Assembly (NCBI GenBank): GCA_964390065.1
Contig: CAYMGX010000092.1
Span: 1-15,746, forward strand
DNA: 15,746 nucleotides
DNA from: JAAZBG01 sp964390065
Lineage (GTDB): Bacteria > Fibrobacterota > Chitinivibrionia > Chitinivibrionales > Chitinispirillaceae
Direction of reading: 5' to 3'
Shown: one piece after another, positions 7,971-15,746 of the stretch
Numbering within the stretch: the stretch's first letter is position 1
Layout of the letters: each line of letters starts with the position of its first letter
Program-made: the position numbers and the translations under genes
Notes under the pieces: generated by a model
Databases searched by the model: none
What the model was told of the DNA's origin: nothing
The model's input: the letters and a program-made list of their open reading frames with translations, nothing else

Positions 7971-8018
7971 GATTAGTATCCTGGCAAAGTGTGATTGATT
8001 ATTTACATAGATATAACA

Positions 8019-9059
8019 TTATTTCCTGTAGATCTGTTTTGCCTGTTCAAGTTCGTGTTGAGTAATGCTCAAGTCATTGGCGATTCGCTCATACACGTCA
8101 GTGGACATTGTTTCTACTTTACTGATAGCAGTATCTCTATCAAGAAGACCTTTACGGATAATCTGGCTTAATTCCAGTTCATAAGGATTATAACCGAACA
8201 CCTGTTCGTGAATATAATTATTGAAGGTGTTAAGCTGGCAATTAGATGAACAGCCATCAACATTTTCCGGTGGACGCCATCCGAATTTCGAGATCTCCTC
8301 AACGATTTGCTCTTCAGTTATTTTTTCAAGACACAGCAAATTAACCATATCCGGCCAGGTTGCAACTTTGGCCACAAGCTCTTTAGGCATACTGAAATAG
8401 TTATCGAGCCAGTCACCGGTAAGATTTCGTAAAACAGAAAGACTTTTGGCTCTGCTCTCTTCAAGAAATGTATAGTTGTTTTTATACACAATGGAATTAA
8501 CAGGAATCTGCCCTAATGTAAACCCGGCAAGTATCATGGGAATATTTTTTTCTATAGCTATTCTTAATGCCTGCAGATTAACCATTGAAATACAGGAGTT
8601 ACACACTGATGAAATTCTCATCATCGTTCGTTTGTGGTATACCGCATTAAGTGCACTTGCTTTAACAATGGATTTCATATTTTCTTTAGACGGACGAAAA
8701 ATAATGTTATCCACACCCAAAGCGTCAGTAACGGTTGTAATATTCCTGAATGTCTGGTCCGGAATATAACCATTGTCAAGTGTAAATGAAAGCACCCTGA
8801 GTTTATATCTGTTTACTGCAAGTGAAAGAGTATACGTACTGTCTTTACCGCCACTATACAACATGACGGCATCGTATGTATGACCATTTTTTTTAACATC
8901 ACCAATCAATTGATCAATCTGTTTTTGCGCATTTTGAATAGCAGTTTCTTCAGTCTGAAAAATTGACTTATCATTACAAAAGGAACATACCCCCTGATCA
9001 TCAAAGGTAATTCCCGGGAAGGACTCCGACATTATGCATTTTGTACAGCGTTTTTTCAT
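8019..9059 (-). CDS. PP-loop ATPase, WbpG/TtuA-like (N-acetyl sugar amidotransferase or sulfur-transfer family)
   Basis: This 346-aa adenine nucleotide alpha-hydrolase-like protein adenylates an acceptor, which is then attacked by ammonia or sulfur. The PP-loop is SGGKDST at 69-75. Cysteines come in four pairs: C5/C8 and C25/C28 (a zinc-ribbon layout before the PP-loop), C153-x-x-C156, and C270/C274. The C-terminal segment ELSQIIRKGLLDRDTAISKVE resembles the end of WbpG-type sugar amidotransferases. The zinc ribbon, PP-loop, mid CxxC and later Cys order also recalls TtuA-type Fe-S tRNA thiolases. The start overlaps the ACP stop codon by 4 nt (ATGA), so translation is coupled and the two products probably work together. 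The NRPS gene follows after 48 nt. Possible reactions are amidation, amidination or thioamidation of a carrier-bound acyl group, or a sugar reaction unrelated to the NRPS. Family confidence is good; substrate is unknown. Confidence 0.85.
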   Translation of the reverse strand: MKKRCTKCIMSESFPGITFDDQGVCSFCNDKSIFQTEETAIQNAQKQIDQLIGDVKKNGHTYDAVMLYSGGKDSTYTLSLAVNRYKLRVLSFTLDNGYIPDQTFRNITTVTDALGVDNIIFRPSKENMKSIVKASALNAVYHKRTMMRISSVCNSCISMVNLQALRIAIEKNIPMILAGFTLGQIPVNSIVYKNNYTFLEESRAKSLSVLRNLTGDWLDNYFSMPKELVAKVATWPDMVNLLCLEKITEEQIVEEISKFGWRPPENVDGCSSNCQLNTFNNYIHEQVFGYNPYELELSQIIRKGLLDRDTAISKVETMSTDVYERIANDLSITQHELEQAKQIYRK

Positions 9060-9310
9060 ACTTCCGTCTTCCTTTTTATAAAGTCAACCATTTTGAGTAC
9101 TGATCCGAAATTAGCTCTGGTCATCTCGTTTTCTGCAACAGCAAGATTGAATTCTGTCTTGAAAAATCCGGAAATCTCTACCAAACCAAAAGAATCAATG
9201 ATTCCCTGATCAACAAGCGATTGATCAAGGATAATATCTTCTCTATCAACAATATAATTGCGACAGATAAACTGAAGCAGCTTTTCCTGTACCTCTGAAT
9301 TGCCAGCCAT
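9056..9310 (-). CDS. Free-standing acyl/peptidyl carrier protein
   Basis: The 84-aa four-helix carrier protein has its phosphopantetheine site at Ser40 in GIIDSFGL, preceded by the usual acidic second-helix entry. Its length and the spacing of about 40 residues before the Ser are normal for a discrete ACP. It should carry an acyl or aminoacyl thioester in the cytoplasm. Its gene starts 11 nt after the AsnB stop, with a strong GGGAGGA site 4 nt before the ATG, and its stop overlaps the start of the PP-loop gene. That position makes it the likely platform for the AsnB and PP-loop enzymes. No dedicated ligase adjoins it, so loading must come in trans, perhaps from an A domain of this cluster. 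Confidence 0.92.
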   Translation of the reverse strand: MAGNSEVQEKLLQFICRNYIVDREDIILDQSLVDQGIIDSFGLVEISGFFKTEFNLAVAENEMTRANFGSVLKMVDFIKRKTEV

Positions 9311-9321
9311 ACGATCCTCCC

Positions 9322-11313
9322 TTATGTAGTGTAGTCGTCAACATCGACTACGTTTTTTTCTTCCTGTAAATTATACCGCCGTGGATTCTTTGCCCAGTAT
9401 AGTGCAAGCTGTGATGACAACAGGAAAGTAAACATCATGTTATCCCTGTATCCATACTGCTCCCGGACACCCTGACTGAATTTGCGGGTAAACCGTTCAA
9501 CAAATTTGGGATCGAAAACACCGTATTCTTTAATCTTTGAATCTGAAAGAAATTCAGATGCCGGTTCTTCCATCCCGTTAGCACGTACAAATGACTTGAT
9601 ATCCGGTGCCTGATACGGAAGCTTCGGGCGTTTTATTATCGATTCCGGAATCCTGTGTGTATACGCACGCCGTAATACATGCTTCTGTTCAAAGCTAAAA
9701 AGTTTGAATTTATCCGGCCAGTAAAATATCTCTTCTATCAGGTTATGATCAAGAAATGGATATCTGCCCTCGACACTATGGGACATTGTCATTCTGTCAC
9801 CCTGTGATGATAGCAGGTAACCGCTGAGAAGCGAACGCATTTCCACGAACTGGTTCTTCTGCAGGTCTGAAAATCCGGAGTAATTTACAGGAAGCATCTT
9901 CCTGAGACGAGACAGTATTTTTTCTTTATTAAAAACAACTCCGGTATCTTTACTGATTGCATTCGATACCATCATGTTGTTTGCTACCCTTATTGCTGAT
10001 GCTGCAAGTTCATTATCACATGCATTCAAAAACTCCTCGTAATAGGTTTTCATCAAACCAAACTGTGTTGAGTCTGCATAGTGAACAAGATGCGGATACA
10101 GTTTCTTGATAAGTAAAGGTCGTAACTGTGATAACGGCTGCTTTTGCCAGAATTTGATCAACTTTAATTCTTTAAAGGAATCATACCCGAAAAGAATCTC
10201 ATCGGATGCTTCGCCGGTAAGTACGACTTTAATACCGCACTCCCGTACCAGTTTTGACAAAAGAAAAAGCGGCGTCGGTGCAGTTCTGAAAACCGGTCTT
10301 TCGAAATGGTATACTGCATCAGCAAAATTATTCTTTACTGAATCGTAGCTGATTTCCACACTGGCATGATCTGAACCGAGCTGTTTCACCATCTCATTCT
10401 GAAAGCTGCTCTCATCGTACTGAGCATCCTGGAACTTGATTGAAAATGTTTTAAATTTATCTGCCTGTATCGATGACGTAATCGCGGCGATAACTGATGA
10501 ATCTATTCCACCACTGATATATACACCTACCGGAACATCACTTCGTAATCTCAGACGCACCGATTGATCAAGCAACTCCCGTAAACGTTCTTCAGCATCG
10601 TCGATTGTTGACGGTATTGCAAAGGTGTTTACCGATTCACCAAGAGAATAATACCTGCTTACAGAATGGCTATTACCGTTCACAGAAAACAACTCATACG
10701 TCCCCGGTTCAACAGAACGGATATTTTTCCAGACTGTCTGATCCTGTAATGTATTCCACAAAAGTCCATGCTCAAGGAGCATCTCCGGATCATATTCCCG
10801 CTGAAATCCCGGTAAGCAATCAAATGATTTCATCTCTGATGAAAAAAATACAGCGCCGTTGCGGGGAAGCACATAGAGCGGCCGTTCACCAAACCGGTCT
10901 CTTCCCGCCATCAGGATATTTTGTTTCTTGTCCCATAATAGAAAGGCAAATTGTCCGTTAAATAACTTTATCCCATCAAAGCCGAATACTTCAATGGTTT
11001 TAATAAGCACTTCAGTATCGCTTGACGAAACAAAAGTAACTCCTTTTTGCCTGAGTATTGCACGCAATTCGACATAGTTATAGATCTCTCCATTATAAGA
11101 GAGCACATATCTGTCAGTAATAAAGGGCTGATTTCCACCCTTCAGATCAATTATTGACAGACGGGTGTGTCCAATTGCAATATTTTCAGAGCAATAGATA
11201 CCCCACCCGTCAGGGCCACGGTGTCCCAGCGGTGAAATCATTCCCTTTAAGAGTTCCCTCTTTTCAGACCTGCTTACTTCCGGATTTTTAAATATACCAG
11301 CAATTCCACACAT
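9322..11313 (-). CDS. AsnB-like glutamine-hydrolysing amidotransferase
   Basis: This 663-aa class II glutamine amidotransferase releases ammonia from glutamine and uses ATP to activate a carboxylate as an acyl-adenylate, giving an amide. The glutaminase domain is complete: Cys2 (nucleophile after Met removal), Arg51 in HTRLSIID, Asn74-Gly75 in YNGEIYNY, and Asp99. The synthetase domain has the PP-loop SGGIDSS at 267-273, a TGEASDE pyrophosphate-binding segment, and SSQGDRMTMSHSVEGRYPFLDH further on. Both active sites therefore look functional. It opens the leftward operon ahead of a carrier protein, a PP-loop ATPase and an NRPS, so the acceptor is probably not free aspartate. Amidation of a carrier-bound acid, a peptide product or a uronic acid are all possible. 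GGAG lies 7 nt before the ATG. The last 20 residues form an acidic tail that family members often lack. Confidence 0.92.
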   Translation of the reverse strand: MCGIAGIFKNPEVSRSEKRELLKGMISPLGHRGPDGWGIYCSENIAIGHTRLSIIDLKGGNQPFITDRYVLSYNGEIYNYVELRAILRQKGVTFVSSSDTEVLIKTIEVFGFDGIKLFNGQFAFLLWDKKQNILMAGRDRFGERPLYVLPRNGAVFFSSEMKSFDCLPGFQREYDPEMLLEHGLLWNTLQDQTVWKNIRSVEPGTYELFSVNGNSHSVSRYYSLGESVNTFAIPSTIDDAEERLRELLDQSVRLRLRSDVPVGVYISGGIDSSVIAAITSSIQADKFKTFSIKFQDAQYDESSFQNEMVKQLGSDHASVEISYDSVKNNFADAVYHFERPVFRTAPTPLFLLSKLVRECGIKVVLTGEASDEILFGYDSFKELKLIKFWQKQPLSQLRPLLIKKLYPHLVHYADSTQFGLMKTYYEEFLNACDNELAASAIRVANNMMVSNAISKDTGVVFNKEKILSRLRKMLPVNYSGFSDLQKNQFVEMRSLLSGYLLSSQGDRMTMSHSVEGRYPFLDHNLIEEIFYWPDKFKLFSFEQKHVLRRAYTHRIPESIIKRPKLPYQAPDIKSFVRANGMEEPASEFLSDSKIKEYGVFDPKFVERFTRKFSQGVREQYGYRDNMMFTFLLSSQLALYWAKNPRRYNLQEEKNVVDVDDYTT

Positions 11314-11392
11314 AGCAGTGCTCCATGATTTTGATCAGTTTGGTTGATTATCAAATTTAATACATTTCAATCAGCTCAAGATACTCTTTTTT

Positions 11393-11464
11393 TGTATATG
11401 TGCTAATAAGAATAGCATTACATTTTTGAAAAATGTATACTTATTGATTATTTGATGTATACTT
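11393..11464. promoter_or_regulatory. Candidate operator array in the divergent promoter
   Basis: Within the 292-nt region between the two transcription units lies a perfect 19-nt palindrome TACATTTTTGAAAAATGTA (11419-11437, 9-bp arms). The 10-mer ATGTATACTT occurs at 11433-11442 and again at 11455-11464, a 22-nt offset. A related TGTATATGTGCTAAT (11393-11407) matches TGTATACTTGCTAAT (11456-11470) at 13 of 15 positions. TACAT half-sites also occur at 11361 and 11494. The layout suggests a dimeric regulator controlling both directions. No regulator gene is in the window. Confidence 0.45.
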
Positions 11465-11605
11465 GCTAATTGTTAGTCTCAAAAAATTGCTGGTACATCT
11501 CAAAGAATACCTTGTGGGAGGGACTATCTTTGTAGTGCGCAGATAAAAAATGACTACTAATCCGTTACCGTTTCATATCCGTTCACAATTAAAGAGAGAA
11601 TCTTT

Positions 11606-13564
11606 ATGTCTATTACTGAAACAAATACTGAAACAAAAACCGTCGAATCACCATCAAACATCCGTTCGGTGCCATCATCATGGAACCAGACGGATAAAGA
11701 TTATTTTTTAAATATCACCCTTAGTGAATTGTTTGAAAAACAAACAAGTAAAACACCGGACGCTATTGCGTTAAAATTTGGAGCGAATACCCTGACCTAT
11801 GAACATGTCAACCGTTATGCTAATCAGCTGGCACACAAACTACGGGAATGCGGTGTTACAAAAGAATCGGTTGTTGGTGTCTGTTTTAACCGTTCCTTTG
11901 AAATGGTGATTTCGCTCATGGCAATTTTAAAAGCCGGTGGAGCCTATCTTCCTATAGATCCGGATTATCCTGATGAGCGAAAACAATTTATTGTCAGTGA
12001 TGCGCAGCTTGAGAATGTTATTGTGCAGCCCTCATTTAAAAACACGTTTTCAAATGTTAAAAACAATATCAGCTTTACACTGTCTGATGACTGGTTAAAA
12101 ACTTATTCAGAGGATAACCTGGCACCTGTTGCATCATGCGAAAACGCGGCGTATGTGATTTATACATCAGGATCAACAGGAATACCTAAAGGGGCAATAA
12201 ATACACATGCCGGAATTGTCAACCGGTTACTCTGGATGCAGGATTGCTTTTTGTTAAATGAGACAGATGTGGTAATTCAGAAAACGCCGTATAGTTTTGA
12301 TGTTTCAGTATGGGAGTTCTTCTGGCCGCTGATCACCGGTGCCCGACTGGTAATTGCGCAACCTGATGGACATCGTGACCCGCAATACATATATACTTTA
12401 ATAGCAAATGAAAAGATTACAACAATCCATTTTGTTCCATCAATGCTGCAGATTTTTCTTGAAACAGAGCACCTCTCACGTCTTCAGTCGTTGCGGCGTG
12501 TTATTTGCAGCGGTGAGGCACTCCCGTATGTGCTTCAGGAACAGTTTTTTTCAAAATGCACCTGTGACCTTTTCAATCTATATGGTCCGACCGAAGCGGC
12601 TGTTGATGTTACCTGGTGGAAATGTGTACGCAACGATCTACGCAAAGTTGTACCGATTGGAAAACCTATTGCGAATATCAGGATCTACATTCTTGATGAG
12701 AAAATGAATCAGGTTCCTGTCGGTGAACCCGGTGAACTTCACATTGGGGGTATCGGAGTCGCAAGAGGATATCTTAACAGACAGGAGCTGACAGTATCGA
12801 AATTTATTAAAGATTGTTTCTCAAATAAACCACATGCGCAACTATACAAAACTGGAGACATTTGCCGGTATCTTGATGATGGTGCGATTGAGTATCTTGG
12901 CAGAGTTGATGATCAGGTGAAAATCAGGGGATGCAGAATTGAACCCGGCGAGATTGAAAAGACCATTTGCAGCTTTCACGGTGTAAAGGCTGCAGTTGTT
13001 GTCGCAAAAGAAACTGCTGACAAATCTGAAAAAATTCTAATCGGATATTTGCTTGCAGAGTTTAAAGACATTCCAGTCAGTGATTTGCGCAAACATATTA
13101 CAGAACGTCTCCCGGAATACATGGTTCCATCAAAATTTGTAAAGCTCGAATCTTTTCCACTTAATGCCAATGGTAAGGTCAATAAAAAAACACTGCCCGA
13201 ACCAAAAAACGATCGGCCATTACTCCAACAGTCGTATAAAGCGCCTGAATCAGAATTAGAGCAGAAAATAGTGTCAATATGGGAATCACACCTTAACCTT
13301 GAACCGGTAGGTATTGATGACAACTTTTTTGAGCTCGGGGGAACATCACTGATAGCCGGTATGATAATCAATACCGTTCAGAATACGATTTCAAAACAGG
13401 TATCGATTGTTTCGTTATTTCAAAATCCAACCGTGAGAACACTATCACTTGCTGTAAAAAACAGTACAACCACCGAAGCAAATAATCACTCGGAACATTC
13501 AGACCGTATTCAGATGCAGAAAAAAATGACAAATCAGATGAAATGGTTGAAAAGGAAAGTATAA
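11606..13564 (+). CDS. Non-ribosomal peptide synthetase loading module, A-PCP, predicted serine-activating
   Basis: The 652-aa protein has an adenylation domain (about 35-535) and a carrier domain (about 545-618), with no condensation domain, as expected for a chain-starting unit. Core motifs are YTSGSTGIPKG at 186-196, YGPTE at 326, YKTGD at 414, GRVDDQVKIRG at 432 and the A10 lysine K524. Pocket residues read D232 V233 W236 H275 I300 S302 L325 V333 D334 K524, or DVWHISLVDK. This is very close to the established serine code DVWHLSLIDK, with only conservative changes. The carrier has GGTSL with Ser581 for phosphopantetheine. A loosely structured N-terminus of about 35 residues precedes the A domain. 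The C-terminal tail (about 633-652) is basic and resembles the tail of the Gly NRPS. A weak AGAGAG site precedes the ATG. The PKS follows 207 nt downstream on the same strand, consistent with transfer of Ser to its KS. Confidence 0.94.
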   Translation: MSITETNTETKTVESPSNIRSVPSSWNQTDKDYFLNITLSELFEKQTSKTPDAIALKFGANTLTYEHVNRYANQLAHKLRECGVTKESVVGVCFNRSFEMVISLMAILKAGGAYLPIDPDYPDERKQFIVSDAQLENVIVQPSFKNTFSNVKNNISFTLSDDWLKTYSEDNLAPVASCENAAYVIYTSGSTGIPKGAINTHAGIVNRLLWMQDCFLLNETDVVIQKTPYSFDVSVWEFFWPLITGARLVIAQPDGHRDPQYIYTLIANEKITTIHFVPSMLQIFLETEHLSRLQSLRRVICSGEALPYVLQEQFFSKCTCDLFNLYGPTEAAVDVTWWKCVRNDLRKVVPIGKPIANIRIYILDEKMNQVPVGEPGELHIGGIGVARGYLNRQELTVSKFIKDCFSNKPHAQLYKTGDICRYLDDGAIEYLGRVDDQVKIRGCRIEPGEIEKTICSFHGVKAAVVVAKETADKSEKILIGYLLAEFKDIPVSDLRKHITERLPEYMVPSKFVKLESFPLNANGKVNKKTLPEPKNDRPLLQQSYKAPESELEQKIVSIWESHLNLEPVGIDDNFFELGGTSLIAGMIINTVQNTISKQVSIVSLFQNPTVRTLSLAVKNSTTTEANNHSEHSDRIQMQKKMTNQMKWLKRKV

Positions 13565-13771
13565 AAAGAATATATTGATAAGATGCAAGTGATGGGAAAT
13601 ACTTGAAATTCGATAAGTGTTCGTTTATGTTGAACCCGCTACTAATGCTTGGTACTGGTTCATGGATATTTTTTTCAGGTGTGATTGATAATAAAAAATT
13701 TCTATAATCCCGGGATGATAATAAATTTATTTTAAATATACGCTTAATTCACAACAATTAAGGAACATATC

Positions 13772-15746
13772 ATGTTCTCAGAAGAAGACAATAAATCAAG
13801 CAGTTTGGATGGTATTGCCATAGTTGGGATGTCGGGCAGATTCCCGAAGGCTGAATCTATATCCGCTTTTTGGAATAATCTTGTCCATGGTAAAGACTGT
13901 ATTGAGAATGTTTCTTTAGATGACGCCCGTAAAGCCGGGGTGGCAGAAGCAGTTCTTAAAAATCCACGATATGTCCGTCGGGGTGGGCGAGTAAGTCATC
14001 CGGATACTTTTGATGCTGCATTCTTTGGTTACTCTCCAAGAGAAGCATCCTTCATTGATCCGCAGCACCGGATACTTCTTGAATGCGGATGGGAAGCAAT
14101 GGAATCTGCTGGCTATGATGTCAACCGTCTGAATCATAATGTGGGTGTGTTTGCTGGTTGCGGTATGAACTATTATATGCTTCATAATCTGATCAACAGC
14201 GTGAATGATGGTGCATCAGTAAATGAGCTGCAATTAATTTTTGCAAGTGATAAAGATTTTTTAACAACCAGGCTTTCCTATAAATTGAATCTTCAGGGTC
14301 CAAGTTTTGATATTCAGACAGCCTGTTCAACATCGTTAGTAGCAATTCATGTTGCATGTCAGAATCTCTTAACGTACCAGTGTGATATGGCATTGGCGGG
14401 TGGTGTCTTTCTCTATATTCCCTGGTGGTATGGATATGTGTTGGCAGATGGAGACATTCGCTCTCCTGATGGTATATGTCGCCCGTTTGACTTTAAGGCA
14501 AACGGAACGCTATTTGGTGAGGGTGCTGGTGTTGTAGTATTAAAAAGACTTGAGGATGCAATTAATGACAGAGATTCAATAATTGCTGTTGTAAAGTCTA
14601 CTGCTATTAATAACGATGGCTCTTTGAAAGCCGGGTTCACAGCTCCAAGTGTTGATGGTCAAGCAGATGTTATCACAATGGCACTTGAAACAGCAGGCGT
14701 AGGTGCAGAAGATATATCTTATGTTGAAACACATGGTACTGGGACACCTCTTGGCGATCCGATAGAGATTTCTGCATTAACTAAAGCATTTCGGCAATAT
14801 ACAAATAAAATGAACTATTGCGGAATAGGATCTGTAAAGGCATCAATTGGACATCTGGATGCAGCCGCAGGAGTAGCAGGTTTTATAAAAACAGCACTTG
14901 CTCTTCAGAACAAGAAAATTCCCGCAACAATAAATTTTACAAAACCCAACCCTCTACTTGAGATTGAGAAATCACCCTTCTATGTTGTAAACGAAATGCG
15001 AGACTGGGAAACACCAGTTGGTAAACCACGAAGAGCGGGTGTAAGCAGTTTAGGTGTTGGTGGAACAAATGCGCATGTTATTTTAGAGGAAGCGCCTGCA
15101 ATAAATTATCAGAATTCCAATAAAAAATACCACTTTATACCATTTTCAACAAAGACATCTCAGGCTCAAAAAAAGATATTAAGTAACTTTTCAGAGTTTT
15201 TCTCACAGTCTGAAGTAACTATTGCAGATCTTGCCTATACAATGCAAAATGGTAGGCAGCAATTCAATACCAGAAATTTCATAATAGCATCATCACCTGA
15301 AGATGCAAAAAAACAGATTGATACACTTATAGAAGATTGTGATACAACACAATCAGAAATTCGAAATGCCAACAAGATCGTTTTTATGTTCAGTGGTCAG
15401 GGGTCACAATACCTCAATATGGGACGGGATCTTTATAGCGAATTCAGCACCTTCAAAACGACATTTGACACCTGTTGTACACTACTACTTAAGCACATGG
15501 ATTTCGATTTACGCGAGATACTTTTCTCTACAGATGCTGCAAATAATGAAAAAATTATGCAGACAAATGTTACACAACCGCTCCTTTTCTCATTTGAATA
15601 TTCACTTGCAAAGCTTTGGGCGGAATTTGGAATAACCCCCAACGCTATGATTGGTCACAGCATTGGGGAATATGTTGCAGCATGTTTGTCAGGAGTATTT
15701 ACACTTGAGGAAACGCTTTTTCTTGTTGCTGAACGTGGGAAAATCA
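13772..15746 (+). CDS. Type I polyketide synthase, KS-AT..., C-terminus beyond window
   Basis: The reading frame is open from ATG 13772 to the window edge (658 complete codons). AGGA lies 7 nt before the ATG. The ketosynthase (about 13-440) starts at GIAIVGMSGRFP and has a complete active triad: Cys185 in TACSTS, His321 in VETHGTGTPLGDP, and His361 in SVKASIGHLDAAAG. It should therefore condense, not merely decarboxylate. A linker of about 90 residues leads to an acyltransferase that starts near 535 (FSGQGSQY at 540-547) and has the nucleophile Ser630 in GHSIGEY. The AT specificity motif, the carrier domain and any reducing or methyl domains lie outside, so the extender unit and final oxidation state cannot be read. 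There is no docking segment of note before the KS. Following a Ser A-PCP protein, the KS probably accepts seryl-PCP. Confidence 0.95.
   Translation, partial: MFSEEDNKSSSLDGIAIVGMSGRFPKAESISAFWNNLVHGKDCIENVSLDDARKAGVAEAVLKNPRYVRRGGRVSHPDTFDAAFFGYSPREASFIDPQHRILLECGWEAMESAGYDVNRLNHNVGVFAGCGMNYYMLHNLINSVNDGASVNELQLIFASDKDFLTTRLSYKLNLQGPSFDIQTACSTSLVAIHVACQNLLTYQCDMALAGGVFLYIPWWYGYVLADGDIRSPDGICRPFDFKANGTLFGEGAGVVVLKRLEDAINDRDSIIAVVKSTAINNDGSLKAGFTAPSVDGQADVITMALETAGVGAEDISYVETHGTGTPLGDPIEISALTKAFRQYTNKMNYCGIGSVKASIGHLDAAAGVAGFIKTALALQNKKIPATINFTKPNPLLEIEKSPFYVVNEMRDWETPVGKPRRAGVSSLGVGGTNAHVILEEAPAINYQNSNKKYHFIPFSTKTSQAQKKILSNFSEFFSQSEVTIADLAYTMQNGRQQFNTRNFIIASSPEDAKKQIDTLIEDCDTTQSEIRNANKIVFMFSGQGSQYLNMGRDLYSEFSTFKTTFDTCCTLLLKHMDFDLREILFSTDAANNEKIMQTNVTQPLLFSFEYSLAKLWAEFGITPNAMIGHSIGEYVAACLSGVFTLEETLFLVAERGKI

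Noticed and set aside
11456..11482. Minus-strand promoter TTGAGA (11477-11482) with TATACA (11456-11461) for the AsnB operon
   Set aside because: The spacer is only 15 nt and the -10 overlaps the repeated element, so I could not separate promoter from operator.
12408..12707. Other-frame reading frames inside the NRPS, AsnB and PEP-CTERM genes
   Set aside because: They overlap long genes with intact family motifs and have no recognisable domains themselves.
13627..13707. Small 26-codon reading frame between the Ser NRPS and the PKS, hydrophobic
   Set aside because: No ribosome site, very short, no recognisable motif; length expected by chance in an AT-rich spacer.
13680..13716. TATAAT at 13703-13708 next to palindrome ATCCCGGGAT, possible PKS promoter and operator
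   Set aside because: No acceptable -35 box at 16-18 nt (TTGATA is only 12 nt away), and a 10-bp palindrome is fairly likely by chance in this stretch. An internal promoter is possible but not supported.
1..15746. CRISPR arrays, insertion sequences, phage genes, riboswitches
   Set aside because: No regularly spaced repeats, transposase of IS type, terminal inverted repeats, structural phage genes or known riboswitch core were seen. The Rpn protein is named transposase-like in databases but shows no element ends here.

Overview
The window comes from an AT-rich (roughly 40% GC by eye) Gram-negative-type bacterium. It encodes two PEP-CTERM surface or exported proteins, so the host should carry an exosortase and an outer envelope. 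It also encodes a mixed NRPS/PKS pathway and an Rpn-type nuclease. I cannot assign a phylum from the sequence. PEP-CTERM proteins occur in many environmental lineages (Verrucomicrobiota/Lentisphaerota-like groups, Proteobacteria, Cyanobacteria and others).

Left part (1-3284): a tRNA-Lys(CUU) on the minus strand with a good sigma70-type promoter; two separately terminated minus-strand PEP-CTERM genes; and a plus-strand Rpn/PD-(D/E)XK nuclease gene. A run of exactly 100 N (3285-3384) is a scaffold gap. To its right lies the N-terminal third of a UDP-N-acetylhexosamine/UDP-sugar 6-dehydrogenase gene that runs into the gap. The join across the gap should not be trusted.

Right part (4102-15746): a natural-product cluster arranged around a divergent promoter at 11314-11605. 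Leftward, the order is AsnB-like glutamine amidotransferase, free acyl carrier protein, WbpG/TtuA-like PP-loop ATPase, NRPS (C-A-PCP, predicted Gly), then a small AT-rich YdcF/DUF218 membrane protein. The first four are tightly packed, with gaps of 11, -4 and 48 nt. Rightward, the order is a stand-alone NRPS loading module (A-PCP, predicted Ser), then a type I PKS beginning KS-AT that runs off the window.

A working model is as follows. Seryl-PCP is extended by the PKS to give a statine-like beta-keto-gamma-amino-delta-hydroxy unit, and glycine is added by the C-A-PCP protein. The AsnB/ACP/PP-loop trio makes an amide, amidine or thioamide group on a carrier-bound or sugar substrate. No thioesterase, reductase, phosphopantetheinyl transferase or transporter is visible, so the cluster continues to the right. 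The most unusual elements are the amidotransferase-carrier-PP-loop trio, the cysteine layout of the PP-loop protein, the shared C-terminal tails of the two NRPS proteins, and a palindrome/repeat array in the divergent promoter.
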